Shown one piece after another: positions 56,086 through 64,000 of a stretch of DNA of 64,000 nt. This DNA is from Euglena gracilis (taxonomy: Eukaryota > Euglenida > Euglenophyceae > Euglenales), in assembly GCA_039621445.1 (NCBI GenBank), contig CP154955.1, forward strand, positions 10,776,241 to 10,840,240, written 5' to 3'. How positions within the stretch are numbered: position 1 is the first letter of the stretch; each line of letters starts with the position of its first letter. Under the pieces are notes generated by a model. The model ran no database searches, was not told where the DNA came from, and saw only the letters and a list, made by a program, of their open reading frames with translations. The translations under genes and the position numbers were made by a program.

Positions 56086-56427
56086 GTGGGGGAGCCACCA
56101 GTTGCGGTTCCGTTGCAGGATGGCACCGGACCAAGTTTCCGATGAAGGCGTGCTCTTGGTCACAGATTGATGGTCATTCGTTGTCATACAATGAAATGCT
56201 GTTTGTCGGGGCCGCACATCTTTCTGCGTTGCGCATTTTTTCCTGTAGTTTTTTTTGATTCGATTTGGTCCTGTTGCACAGCGGCAAACGATGGATGTGA
56301 AGGTCAGAGAAGACGACTTGTGCTGAAATGATCAACTTCCAAGGTCAACAGAGCCAAGTGTCGCGCTTGTCTCTTGGGTCTTTTTGTCCCGTGGAGAAGA
56401 TGCCCACTCACCATCATTCTCACGCAG

Positions 56428-56511
56428 CTGCGCCGACTGGCGAGCCCCCTTGTGATGACTGGGAGGCGGCCAGACCTTTCCTGATGGAGAAAGGGCGGGA
56501 CTCTCCTTGAG
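56428..56511 (+). pseudogene. 3' region exon with one-base loss (copy 2)
   Basis: Counterpart of 37894-37978. GAGAAGAGGGCGGG in copy 1 is GAGAAAGGGCGGG here, so the frame shifts after FLMEK and the end is lost. This could be a homopolymer error. Confidence 0.6.
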
Positions 56512-57089
56512 GTAGTCCCAAAGCAAAAGGCCTGGGGACAGCCTTACCTGCGGCGTGTGTGACCTCCCTGGCCCCCGAGGTGGACTGCGAGTTCTGAGCA
56601 GGAAAGCCCGTTGTTTGCGTCCCCACACTGCGCCACCTTGACGGAGTTTTTTTTATGGCAACCACTTCGGGTCACCGTAGTCACAAATTTCGTTTTGAAA
56701 CCCATTGAAATGTTTGAGGTGGCTGGTCTAAACAGGAATCCGAAAACCCAATAGGGTGGTGGTAGATGGGCGGCGGTCTCTCTGAATGCAGGTTGTGGTT
56801 ATGTAGCCATGATGGACGCAAACCTAAAAGTGCCCCCCCCCCCCCCTGTGGGGCCCGATTTTTCGGTCAGACTGTGCCATCGTTGACACTTCTGGCGTGG
56901 AAGTGACTTTTCTGACAAATCACCGCCGTGGGCGGGAACCCCCCAGGTTGAATGGATCGCGGTGGGGGGGGGCAGCTCCTACCCAGTGGGTGTGGGGGTG
57001 GCAGCTCCTTCCCAGTGGGGGGGGGGGCAGCTCCTAACCCCCCAAAATGGGACCCCCCAAAATAAGCCTCCCCCACTCGGTATTTTCAG

Positions 57090-57226
57090 CAAATGGACCC
57101 AAGTGGACAATGGTTCGCTTGGCCGTGTCCGGCCCGCGCCGTCCTGAGCCCCGCCTGGAGCGGCAGAACTGGCGGGCCCGGCTGCGGACCCTGTGCCTGG
57201 ACCGCGGCTACCGCGTGGCGGTCGAT
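57090..57226 (+). CDS. 3' region exon (copy 2)
   Basis: Counterpart of 38557-38699. One frame is open throughout: MVRLAVSGPRRPEPRLERQN, WRARLRTLCLDRGYRVAVD, donor GTCGAT|GTGCGG. Relative to the phase arriving from 56511 the entry is off by one, so each copy differs in which part of the frame is preserved. Confidence 0.62.
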
Positions 57227-57249
57227 GTGCGGCACAGACCTCCATTTAG

Positions 57250-57430
57250 TATGTATCACCAAAAATTTTTTTTACGCATCACATGTATCACAGCCTAAAA
57301 ATTAATGCATCGCACATGTATCACCCAAAAAAATTTGATGTATCACATATGTATCACCAAAATTTTTTTAATGTATCACACATGTATCACCAAATTTTTT
57401 TAATGTGTCACACATGTATCACCAATTTTT
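57250..57430. repeat. Tandem ATGTATCACC... repeat (copy 2)
   Basis: Five or six imperfect units; copy 1 has fewer (38738-38870). Confidence 0.87.
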
Positions 57431-57552
57431 TTTAAAAAGTTTCACATTTTTACATCAAAATGTTTTTTCAGCTTCCTGTTCCACTTTTTATCCTTGTTTC
57501 TTTCCCTCTCTGCTGATAAATGGAACATTTTTCTTGTGATAATGTTTTGGAG

Positions 57553-58259
57553 GACAACTGCGCTGAGCTGCGCAACGTGGAGGACGACTGCATCCCCGAC
57601 AGACAATTTTTTAAGCATTGGCCGACCCCCCCCCCCCGGGTGGGTGACTAGTTTTTTCGGAGTGACTGACTGGTTTTTGGCCGTACCCCCTCCCCCCCGG
57701 GGGGGGGGGGTCGGCAAAAAATCACTAAAGTGACCCGGCACCGAATGCGCCGGAAATTTTTTTGGCCTTTTTGCATGTTTTTGGTCAAATTTCCTTTGGA
57801 TTCCAGAGTGGCCGACCCCCCCCCCCCCCGGAGGGGGTAGTGACTGACTGGTTTCCCGAAGAAAAAAAAAGTGACTGATTGGTTTTTCAAAAAGTGGAGT
57901 GACCCCCCCGCCCCTCCTCCCGGGGGTCGGTAAAAAATTGTATGATCCCCGATTCGCCTCCTGGAGAGGGTTCTTCATCAGAGTCTGCCCCCCCCCCCCC
58001 AGAAAAGAAATTGAGAGTGACACTGCCCACCCGAAAAGGAAATCGCCACCAGTTCCGTATGGAATGGAAGAATGGCCAAGATTGGTTGCATTTTGAGCAT
58101 CCCGTGGCATGGTTCCTTCAGAAGGAGGGCTTTGACAGCAAGGAAACTTTTGGATTCATCACAATTGAGGACATGGCACGCATGGCAATTCCAGCGGGGG
58201 TGAGGCATCTTATGGAAGACGTGAAGGGTCAGTTAGCAGCTTCATCCAGCACAGTGTAG
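57553..58259 (+). CDS. Terminal exon with stop codon, split by a transposon (copy 2)
   Basis: DNCAELRNVEDDCIPD (57553-57599) is followed by a 345-bp transposon. The frame then resumes at the second TSD copy as IPDSPPGEGSSSESAPPPPE. It continues KKLRVTLPTRKGNRHQFRME and WKNGQDWLHFEHPVAWFLQK to a stop at 58257-58259. Removing the element and one TSD gives one continuous frame, so the insertion is probably in coding sequence. Alternatively CCCCCCAG at 58000 is an acceptor and the element is intronic. The C-terminal region (about 85 residues) is basic and aromatic-rich; no family recognised. AAATAAAAA near 58383 could serve as a polyadenylation signal. Confidence 0.72.
57600..57944. mobile_element. 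Short hAT-like element inside the terminal exon (copy 2)
   Basis: Ends CAGACAATTTTTTAAG and AAAAAATTGTATG with a perfect TSD ATCCCCGA (57592-57599, 57945-57952). Same insertion as 39040-39387, so it predates the duplication. Confidence 0.93.
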
Positions 58260-58455
58260 AAGACTTTGTTCCATTAAAAAAATAGCGGCTGAGAAGTTGC
58301 TGACAAAAAACAACAACAAAAAAGGCATGGCTGCCAGGGACCCACCCAAAGAGAAAACCCCGTGCATGCCTCACAAATGAAAAATAAAAAAAGAAGATGG
58401 CGGGGATCTGTCTTGGCAGACAGGTCAGCACCACGGAAGTGGGACTGGAGCAGCC

Positions 58456-58482
58456 ATGAGAACCCGAGTCCCTGAAGCCCGG
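58456..58482 (+). CDS. Possible first exon of the downstream gene
   Basis: ATG at 58456 reads MRTRVPEAR and meets a consensus donor CCCGG|GTGAGC. It lies just outside the duplication, about 200 bp after the upstream stop. It has no counterpart in copy 1. Short, so tentative. Confidence 0.4.
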
Positions 58483-58584
58483 GTGAGCGCCATCTTACGT
58501 TCGTCTGTAAATTTTTCATCTTACAAATTTGTGTTTCACAACTTTTATTATACGTTTCACCAAGCACAGAAGCAGAATTTGTGT

Positions 58585-58655
58585 ATCGCATATGTATCAC
58601 CAAAATTTTTTTAATGTATCACATACGTATCACCAAAAAATATTAATGTATCACG
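58585..58655. repeat. ATGTATCACC... repeat, third locus
   Basis: Two to three units like 57250-57430, ending 5 bp before the ATG at 58661. Confidence 0.8.
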
Positions 58656-58660
58656 CACTA

Positions 58661-58835
58661 ATGGCGGTCTGGCGGCACCGCCGGGCCGCCGCGCCGGTGG
58701 CGGCGCGCTACGCCGTCTGGGACGCCGCGGGGCGGGGCGTCGTGCTGGGGGCCAGGGGTGGCCGGCGGCTGGCGCTCCCGGCGGCGGCGGGCGGGACGGC
58801 GGCGGGCGAAACTTCGCGAAACCAGCGCTGCGGCG
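58661..58835 (+). CDS. Arg/Ala/Gly-rich exon of the downstream gene
   Basis: MAVWRHRRAAAPVAARYAVW, DAAGRGVVLGARGGRRLALP, AAAGGTAAGETSRNQRCG. Very GC-rich, like other exons here. No AG acceptor lies close upstream, so the ATG may be an alternative start. The donor is uncertain (GGC|GTGTTC or earlier). No family recognised. Confidence 0.5.
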
Positions 58836-59274
58836 TGTTCCGATGGGGTTGGGGGATGAGAAGCACGGTTTGAGGGCAGTGGCAGCGGAGGCTGCACCCC
58901 CCCCCCCCCCCAAAGAACAAGACCCCATATCTGCTTTTCGGGGTCGGTCCGGACCCCACAGTTGCTTGAACCAACCGGACCATGCCAGGGGCATCTCCTT
59001 TTCTAAGTCTAAGTTTCCTCAACACTTTCCATAATTATAATTAATTTAGTATTATTATTTATTATAATAATAATGTTATTTCAAGTATTTATCTGAATAT
59101 TTAAAATCATTTTTTTCTATATTATTTAAGATTTATTTAAAGAATGCTGGGGGCCATAGATTGCTGCGTTATCCCGGGCGGTGATGGGTTTTCGATATCG
59201 CGTGGGTTGGGGCCGTGGACAAAGTGCCCCCCCCCCCCAGAATCACTCAGTGAACGTCGAGCTGGGGCCAGGGC
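58836..59274. other. Intron-like stretch
   Basis: A C-run near 58900 then AT-rich sequence (59030-59140). No exon seen. Confidence 0.45.
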
Positions 59275-61015
59275 CAAGCACCTATAGCTAAAATTGCCTA
59301 AAATGGCCTAAAATGGCCTACAATGGCCTAAAATGACTTTTTGACCCCCTATAGGTGGGAGTCCCTAAAATGGCCTAAAATGGCCTAAAATGGCCTAAAA
59401 TGGGGAAAATTTTGTTGCACAACAATTCTTTTTGTGAACAACTGTAGCCATTCAGGTACTGGCTTTTGGTGTCTTTTGTCAATGTGGACGGCGAGCAGTG
59501 GGTTTGGTGGAGGAGCACAGCCCCACAAGGCCCTTTTTTTATCCCAGCTAATAATAGTATCAGTCCCCAAATCCACGGTCCCCAACCTTCTTTTGGTAGC
59601 TGAATTTTGAAGGTGTGGACAGCAGTATTTTTCTTACTCCCATCCTTTTTTGGTGTGCAACGAAGAAACAGTGCAAATTTGGAATGAGGCGCGGGGAAAA
59701 AGACAGAAAAAAATGAAAAATGTTGGAAGAAAACTCAATTAAAAGAGGTGTATCGTTAGGTATTGGGGATTTCTTCAAATCACGAACCAGCACAATTTTG
59801 GGGTTTTTCCAAAACCACAAATAATCACGCCGAATGATCAAATGACCTAAACAACTACAAACAATTATGAATGAGATTCTCTCTCATTTATGAACGTGTT
59901 CAGAGGGTTTTCTTTTTAGTATTGAGTTTCTCCAAGGGGGAAACCAAATACGGAGAAGAGGAGTTGTTTTCAGCTTTGCCCTTTGATCTCTGCAATCGCC
60001 AAAAAAGGTCCAAATGGCTAAAACAATGCCAAAATTAAATTGAATCTCACCAGGCAACAGCATCAAATTTGACGTTGGACCGAAAATCCCCAAATGACGT
60101 CCAAGGTTGGGGGTGTCTTATGGCGTGGGTGGGGTCTTATATTTGGGGGGAGGTCAAGGCTTGGGAGTCAATCTTCAGGTACCAACTTTGTATGCATAGA
60201 CCCCCCCCAGAGTTTGGCTCCCCTCCTTCTTCCATTCACACTTGGATCCTTAATTTGTGTATCTTGGCCCCAAAATTTTTTCAAAAATTTTGGCTTTTTT
60301 TTTGTGCTAAGTCTGCTGAAAGTTTGACACTTGTGCAAATTTGCTCTCCCATCATCACGTCATAGTGGCCTGTGAAATACCCGACAAAAAAAAGTCTCCA
60401 CTCATTACCCTCAATTCCCCCACCTTCTTGAGTTAAACCCCTCAAAATTGCTGCACACACAACACACAACCTAAAACTTTGGGAAACATCGATTTTGGAC
60501 CAGATGGTAAAAATGTAAGCCATGTGCAGACAATGAAGATGAATTATTCCCCCAGAAAAGTCAGAAACTTCTTTTTGCGAAATCCCGCAAATGGTATAGA
60601 TTTCACAAAATACAAAAACTGGGCGCTTTTTTGGTCGCACAAATGAAAACTGTTAATATTTGTCCAACGTTTTTTTCCTGAAAAATTTTCACTGCCACAA
60701 ATTCTTACCGTTCAGAATCCCTCTATGGGGAATCCCTCTATGAATTAAGATTTGTTGAGCTTCCCATTGTTTTGATCCAGTGTTCATGAATTTTGCATGC
60801 TTTTTTGGATGTACATTTCTCATTACTGAATAAGAGAAGGTTCACACGCGTTATTATGCAGTTTTCGGGACAAAAATGACGCAAAATCATGATTTTCAGA
60901 ACCCCCATCTATACCTTAAAATGGCCTAAAATGGCCTTAAATGGCCTTAAATGGCCTAAAATGTCCTAAAATGGCCTAAAATGGGGAAATTTTTGGGCTT
61001 GACTATAGGTGCTTG
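59275..61015. mobile_element. Non-autonomous element with 10-bp subterminal arrays (type B)
   Basis: TIRs CAAGCACCTATAG and CTATAGGTGCTTG with a perfect 8-bp TSD GCCAGGGC (59267-59274, 61016-61023). Subterminal arrays of the decamer TGGCCTAAAA lie at 59290-59400 and 60918-60985. The left array is interrupted by GACCCCCTATAGGTGGGAGT. The 1.4-kb middle is AT-rich with no transposase-like frame. Layout matches 16204-17262. Confidence 0.93.
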
Positions 61016-61084
61016 GCCAGGGCTCCATCAGTCCACCCCTATACCGGCGGTGTGGCGCCGCTCACCCCTGCGGCCGGCCCGCAG

Positions 61085-61151
61085 CTCCGGCGCGGCGGGG
61101 CTGCGGAAGACCCTGACCTGGCTGGCGTTCCGCGTGTGGGTCTGCCTCCAG
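61085..61151 (+). CDS. Exon of the downstream gene
   Basis: Acceptor GCGGCCGGCCCGCAG, donor CTCCAG|GTGTGC. After one base: SGAAGLRKTLTWLAFRVWVC then LQ. It ends on a codon boundary and joins 61469. It starts 70 bp after the transposon end. Confidence 0.65.
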
Positions 61152-61189
61152 GTGTGCCCGCCTGCGCAGTGTCGCCTGCGCAGTTGCTT

Positions 61190-61290
61190 GTGGCCTGTTG
61201 GCCTGGTGGCCTGTTGGCCTGGTGGCCTGTTGGCCCGTTTACCCGTTGGCGTGTTGGTCCGTTGACCTGTTGGCCCGTTGGTCCGTTATT
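61190..61290. repeat. GTTGGCCTGGTGGCCT tandem repeat
   Basis: Imperfect 9-15 bp units of TGTTGGCC(T/C)G, an intronic minisatellite. Confidence 0.8.
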
Positions 61291-61333
61291 CGGGGGGGGG
61301 GTATTATTTGGGGGGGGCTATTATTTGGGGGGG

Positions 61334-61336
<3 letters not shown>

Positions 61337-61376
<40 letters not shown>

Positions 61377-61410
61377 TATACATATATATGCATGTACGTA
61401 TATGTGTATA
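61337..61410. repeat. (TA)n microsatellite
   Basis: TATATA tract passing into CATATATATACATG and GTATATGTG. Confidence 0.95.
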
Positions 61411-61468
61411 TGTATGTGTGTATAAAAATTGGAGTTTTGAACATCGGACTGTGGCACGGCCACCACAG

Positions 61469-61579
61469 GATTCACCTGATGACGGCTACTTCCGGGTGTC
61501 CAGATGTGACCTGGAAGCAGAGGACTGTCTGCGGGACCTCCAGGCCGAAGTGGCCCAGCAATTCTTGGAGGCCCAGGAG
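61469..61579 (+). CDS. Exon of the downstream gene
   Basis: Acceptor ACGGCCACCACAG, donor CAGGAG|GTTGTT. 37 codons, phase 0: DSPDDGYFRV, SRCDLEAEDCLRDLQAEVAQ, QFLEAQE. Acidic and helical. It joins the exons at 61151 and 62459 in phase. No family recognised. Confidence 0.75.
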
Positions 61580-62105
61580 GTTGTTGGTGTTGGGCTGCTT
61601 GGTGGTCGAAGCTGACACACTACATGTTTTCTGAAACGAGGAATGCGTATGGTCATCCTGATGCACACATTCACCCACCTGCACACAGTGTATTTGGTGT
61701 GCCAGGAACAGAATTCAACAAAATAATGTGGAAATGATATGTGCCAGGGCTGAGTGAGAAAGCCAGACACCTCATAGGGTGGGGGGTTCCAACCCCCGCC
61801 CCACCCTGTCCATCCAGTCCTCTGGCGCCGTATTGTCTTTCCGGGCCAACATTTTCTTTTGGTCCCAAAAAAATTGCTCTCGTTGAACAGCCACCATATG
61901 GGCAGGCCTTCCCCCACAGTTCACCCTCCGCTGAACTGCACATACCCTTGCACCTCCCACCCCATGTCCTTAATCCACACGGGAACCAGACGCTCAACCC
62001 CCCCTACGTGTGTTTGTGTGGGTGGGTGGGTGGGTGGGTGGGTGGGTGTGTGTGTGTGTGTACGCAGGATTTGATCCAACTGACCCCTCACCAGTGGCAG
62101 CCTTC

Positions 62106-62416
62106 CAGGCTTCTTTTTGAGGGGTAATGCTTGGGCAGGCAGGGGGGTAGGGCGACCTCCCCGGGGGGGGGGGCATTAAGGGGGGGGGAGGTCGGGTTTG
62201 CTGTGGGGAGGGGTGGGATTGGGGTGCGTAAACAATGGGGCCTGAAAATGGCCATTTTCAAGGGGAAATTGGCTGGGTGGGCAGGCAGCGGGGTGCCAAA
62301 GCCGACCCCCTGGGGGGGGGGGTGCCTGCTATGGGCAGGCACTCTATCAGCCGATAGCACAAGGCATCCCCCTCCCGCCCCCCCCTCCCCCGCGGTGGGC
62401 ATAATGCAGAAGCCCG
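62106..62416. mobile_element. Short hAT-like element
   Basis: Ends CAGGCTTCTTTTTGAGGGG and GCAGAAGCCCG; TSD CAGCCTTC / CAGCCTGC (7 of 8). Interior GGGCAGGCACTC and AAAATGGCCATTTTCAAGG. The right end is 43 bp from the next exon, so acceptor and branch region are partly newly adjacent. Confidence 0.82.
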
Positions 62417-62458
62417 CAGCCTGCCCGCAGCGCAGTGAGACCTCCACCTCCTTCGCAG

Positions 62459-62670
62459 CCGTTCGTGGCCACGTGGGCGGCGGAGCGGGCGGGCCTGGCC
62501 CCGCCGGAGGTGGCGGTGGCGGAGTACACCGCGGCGGCCGCACAGCCGTCGCGGTGGGCCGTCGTGCGGGCCCCGGACAAGGACGTGGCGGCGGAGCGCC
62601 GGACGGCGTGGTGGCGGCAGCTCCGGCTCGACCGCCGCCACCGCCGGAGGGAGCGCCAGCGGGTCGCCCG
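62459..62670 (+). CDS. Exon of the downstream gene
   Basis: Acceptor CTCCTTCGCAG, donor CGCCCG|GTGTGG. Phase 0: PFVATWAAERAGLAPPEVAV, AEYTAAAAQPSRWAVVRAPD, KDVAAERRTAWWRQLRLDRR, HRRRERQRVAR. The C-terminal half is strongly basic and helical. It ends in phase 2; the next exon found (63696) needs phase 0, so one exon may be missing. Confidence 0.78.
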
Positions 62671-63695
62671 GTGTGGCCGACGCTGCGGCGCACAGTCATT
62701 TCGGCGCTCGCAGGCCCAGCGAGTGGTTGGGTTTGCAGCGCAAATGGGCAATTTTTTTGGCCCAACCCCGCCCTTTCCGGGGATGGGGGTTGAAACCGCC
62801 AAACTTGCGCGACACCGCAGGCACTGGCGAATTTTCTCAGGCCACGTGCTTCCCTTTTTGTGGTTGGTTTTCCTGGATCCCAAAGACCGAGCCCCCGGAG
62901 AGGTGATGACTGACTAGCTGGTTTTTTTTAAAAAAAGCCAGCAGTGACTTCTTTTGGAAGATTTGTCGATAAAGTTTTGTGTGCCCGGTGGCCCTGGTAG
63001 GCGGGGGATGTTGGACACCCTATGGGGTAAAGAAAATGCAGAGACACATGAAGGGGACCCCGGACCTCGGGACACATCGTCCACACCTCACGCCATCACA
63101 CGTCTCAGGGGCTTTCAACCGCCAAAGAAGCCGCCCACAGGGGTGTGCTCTTGTCTCATTCCATCGGCACATCAGTTGCCCCCGCCGAAATTCAGGGTTT
63201 GGGTCATCATTCGCAGTGTTTTTCGTGTTTCTGGAGCCTGAATTTGTGAGAAAAAAGAGCCCACACTCATCTCGACGAATTTTTTCGGTCCCAAGGGTTC
63301 CAAGTTGGCACGTTTTCCCCACTTTTAGTGCCATAGTACCACTTTTCTCATTTTGGGATGTGCATCCATCCATTCCATGTGGCTGGGCTCACGCATTTTT
63401 GGCTCCCAAATGGATTCCCATGATGAGTGGGGAGGGGGTTGTCAACCAAAAAAAATAACTTAGTTTTTGACATTCTGAATTCTTCCCCCTACTGCATATA
63501 CGTCTTCCCTATCGATCAAACCGTTCAAACTCCTCCCGCCACGTCAGAACGGTACGAGATAGGGTTGGGGCCAGCGCATATTTTGCACATTTAGAGCATT
63601 TTTTTAGGAATGCTTTTTTGGCCGTCCGAATTTCCGTCCTCCCCCACCCCCTTCCCCAAACCCTCTCTCCCCCCTCCTCCTCTCCCGCCAAACAG
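62671..63695. other. Intron-like stretch
   Basis: Includes a hairpin CTGGTTTTTTTTAAAAAAAG near 62920 flanked by GTGATGACTGACTAG, similar to the 57600 element interior. No exon with both splice sites was identified. Confidence 0.45.
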
Positions 63696-63893
63696 CACGT
63701 GCCCCTCAAGGTGCTGACGCTGCGCCGGCGGCGGAGGCGCTACCGCCAGCGCCGCCGGCAGCGCCTGCGGCAGGAGCGGGCGCTGGCGCGGGCGGAGGCC
63801 GAGGTGGAGGCCCTCCGAGCCGGCGCGGCGCCGCCCACCCCCGCCGCCCCGCCGCCGCAGCCCCCTGTGCTGGGGCCCGACGTGCCCCGTCGG
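63696..63893 (+). CDS. Arg-rich coiled-coil-like exon of the downstream gene
   Basis: Acceptor TCCCGCCAAACAG. Phase 0: HVPLKVLTLRRRRRRYRQRR, RQRLRQERALARAEAEVEAL, RAGAAPPTPAAPPPQPPVLG, PDVPRR. A run of Arg followed by an alternating acidic/Ala helix and a Pro-rich tail. It lacks the N-x(2)-AA-x(2)-CR signature of bZIP proteins. A donor GTCGG|GTGTGC before the GT-rich tract is likely; otherwise the frame stops at 63926. Confidence 0.68.
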
Positions 63894-64000
63894 GTGTGCG
63901 CGTTGTGCTGTGCGCGTGTGCGATGAGGTGTGTCAAGCGTGTGTGTGGGTATGTCTGTGATTTGTGTGTGTGTTTTGGTGTGGGTATGCGTATGTGCCCG
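63894..64000. repeat. GTGTGC-rich low-complexity sequence
   Basis: GT/GC-rich tract at the window edge, like intronic microsatellites elsewhere here. Confidence 0.7.

Larger units (their letters stand above)
39648..58421. repeat. Tandem segmental duplication, copy 2
   Basis: Second copy of 21037-39623 in direct orientation. Differences include copy-specific insertions (46741-46950, about 47690-48330, 51756-51924), missing segments (counterparts of 24230-24637, 31113-31736 and 33555-33861), one local inversion and homopolymer changes. It retains the terminal stop codon. Confidence 0.97.

Noticed and set aside
59400-60915. Transposase gene inside the type B element
   Set aside because: Only short frames (under about 120 codons) without hAT dimerisation or DDE-like features were seen; the element is considered non-autonomous.
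63696-63893. bZIP transcription factor
   Set aside because: Basic stretch and helix are present, but the invariant Asn and Arg spacing and a heptad leucine pattern are not.

Overview
The window is nuclear DNA of a eukaryote, probably a unicellular one. Coding sequence comes in short exons (about 25-210 bp) bounded by AG...GT. Most exons are very GC-rich. They sit in long introns full of T-runs, G/C homopolymers, microsatellites and small transposons. There is no bacterial-style gene packing, operon, tRNA, rRNA or CRISPR. The species cannot be named from this sequence. All convincing exons lie on the + strand.

Layout. (1) 1.9-13.4 kb: exons of an EF-hand-like protein; one canonical loop is DADSDGILSQPE. 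(2) 15.2-30.9 kb: ankyrin-repeat exons that continue the EF-hand exons in the same phase, so this looks like one EF-hand/ankyrin gene whose 5' end was not found. (3) 33.3-39.5 kb: 3' exons of that gene (a short basic segment, a Cys-rich exon, an unrecognised C-terminal region). Most splice phases from 9.5 kb to 38 kb join without conflict. (4) 39.65-58.42 kb: a second, nearly identical copy of 21.04-39.62 kb. The ankyrin half and the C-terminus are therefore a tandem segmental duplication of about 18.6 kb. Only copy 2 keeps the terminal stop codon (58,259). Copy 1 has a 229-bp deletion there, and both copies carry different lesions, so neither is clearly intact. (5) 58.46-63.9 kb: a second + strand gene with Arg/Ala-rich exons and no recognised family.

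Transposons. At least nine short elements have CAG(G)-type terminal inverted repeats (TIRs) and 8-bp target-site duplications (TSDs), which is hAT-like. Many carry a central hairpin CGGCGCC-NNN-GGCGCCG inside G/C homopolymers. Two longer relatives (16,204-17,262 and 59,275-61,015) share TIRs and layout but carry different 10-bp subterminal tandem arrays. A 2.1-kb Mutator-like element with about 200-bp TIRs, two TTAA-flanked element types and a ~170-bp dispersed repeat complete the set. The duplication dates several insertions: some are in both copies, others in one only with an intact empty site in the other.

Limits: exon boundaries are inferred by eye from splice motifs and phase continuity. 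Long C/G runs may contain sequencing errors, so single-base frameshifts should be treated with caution.
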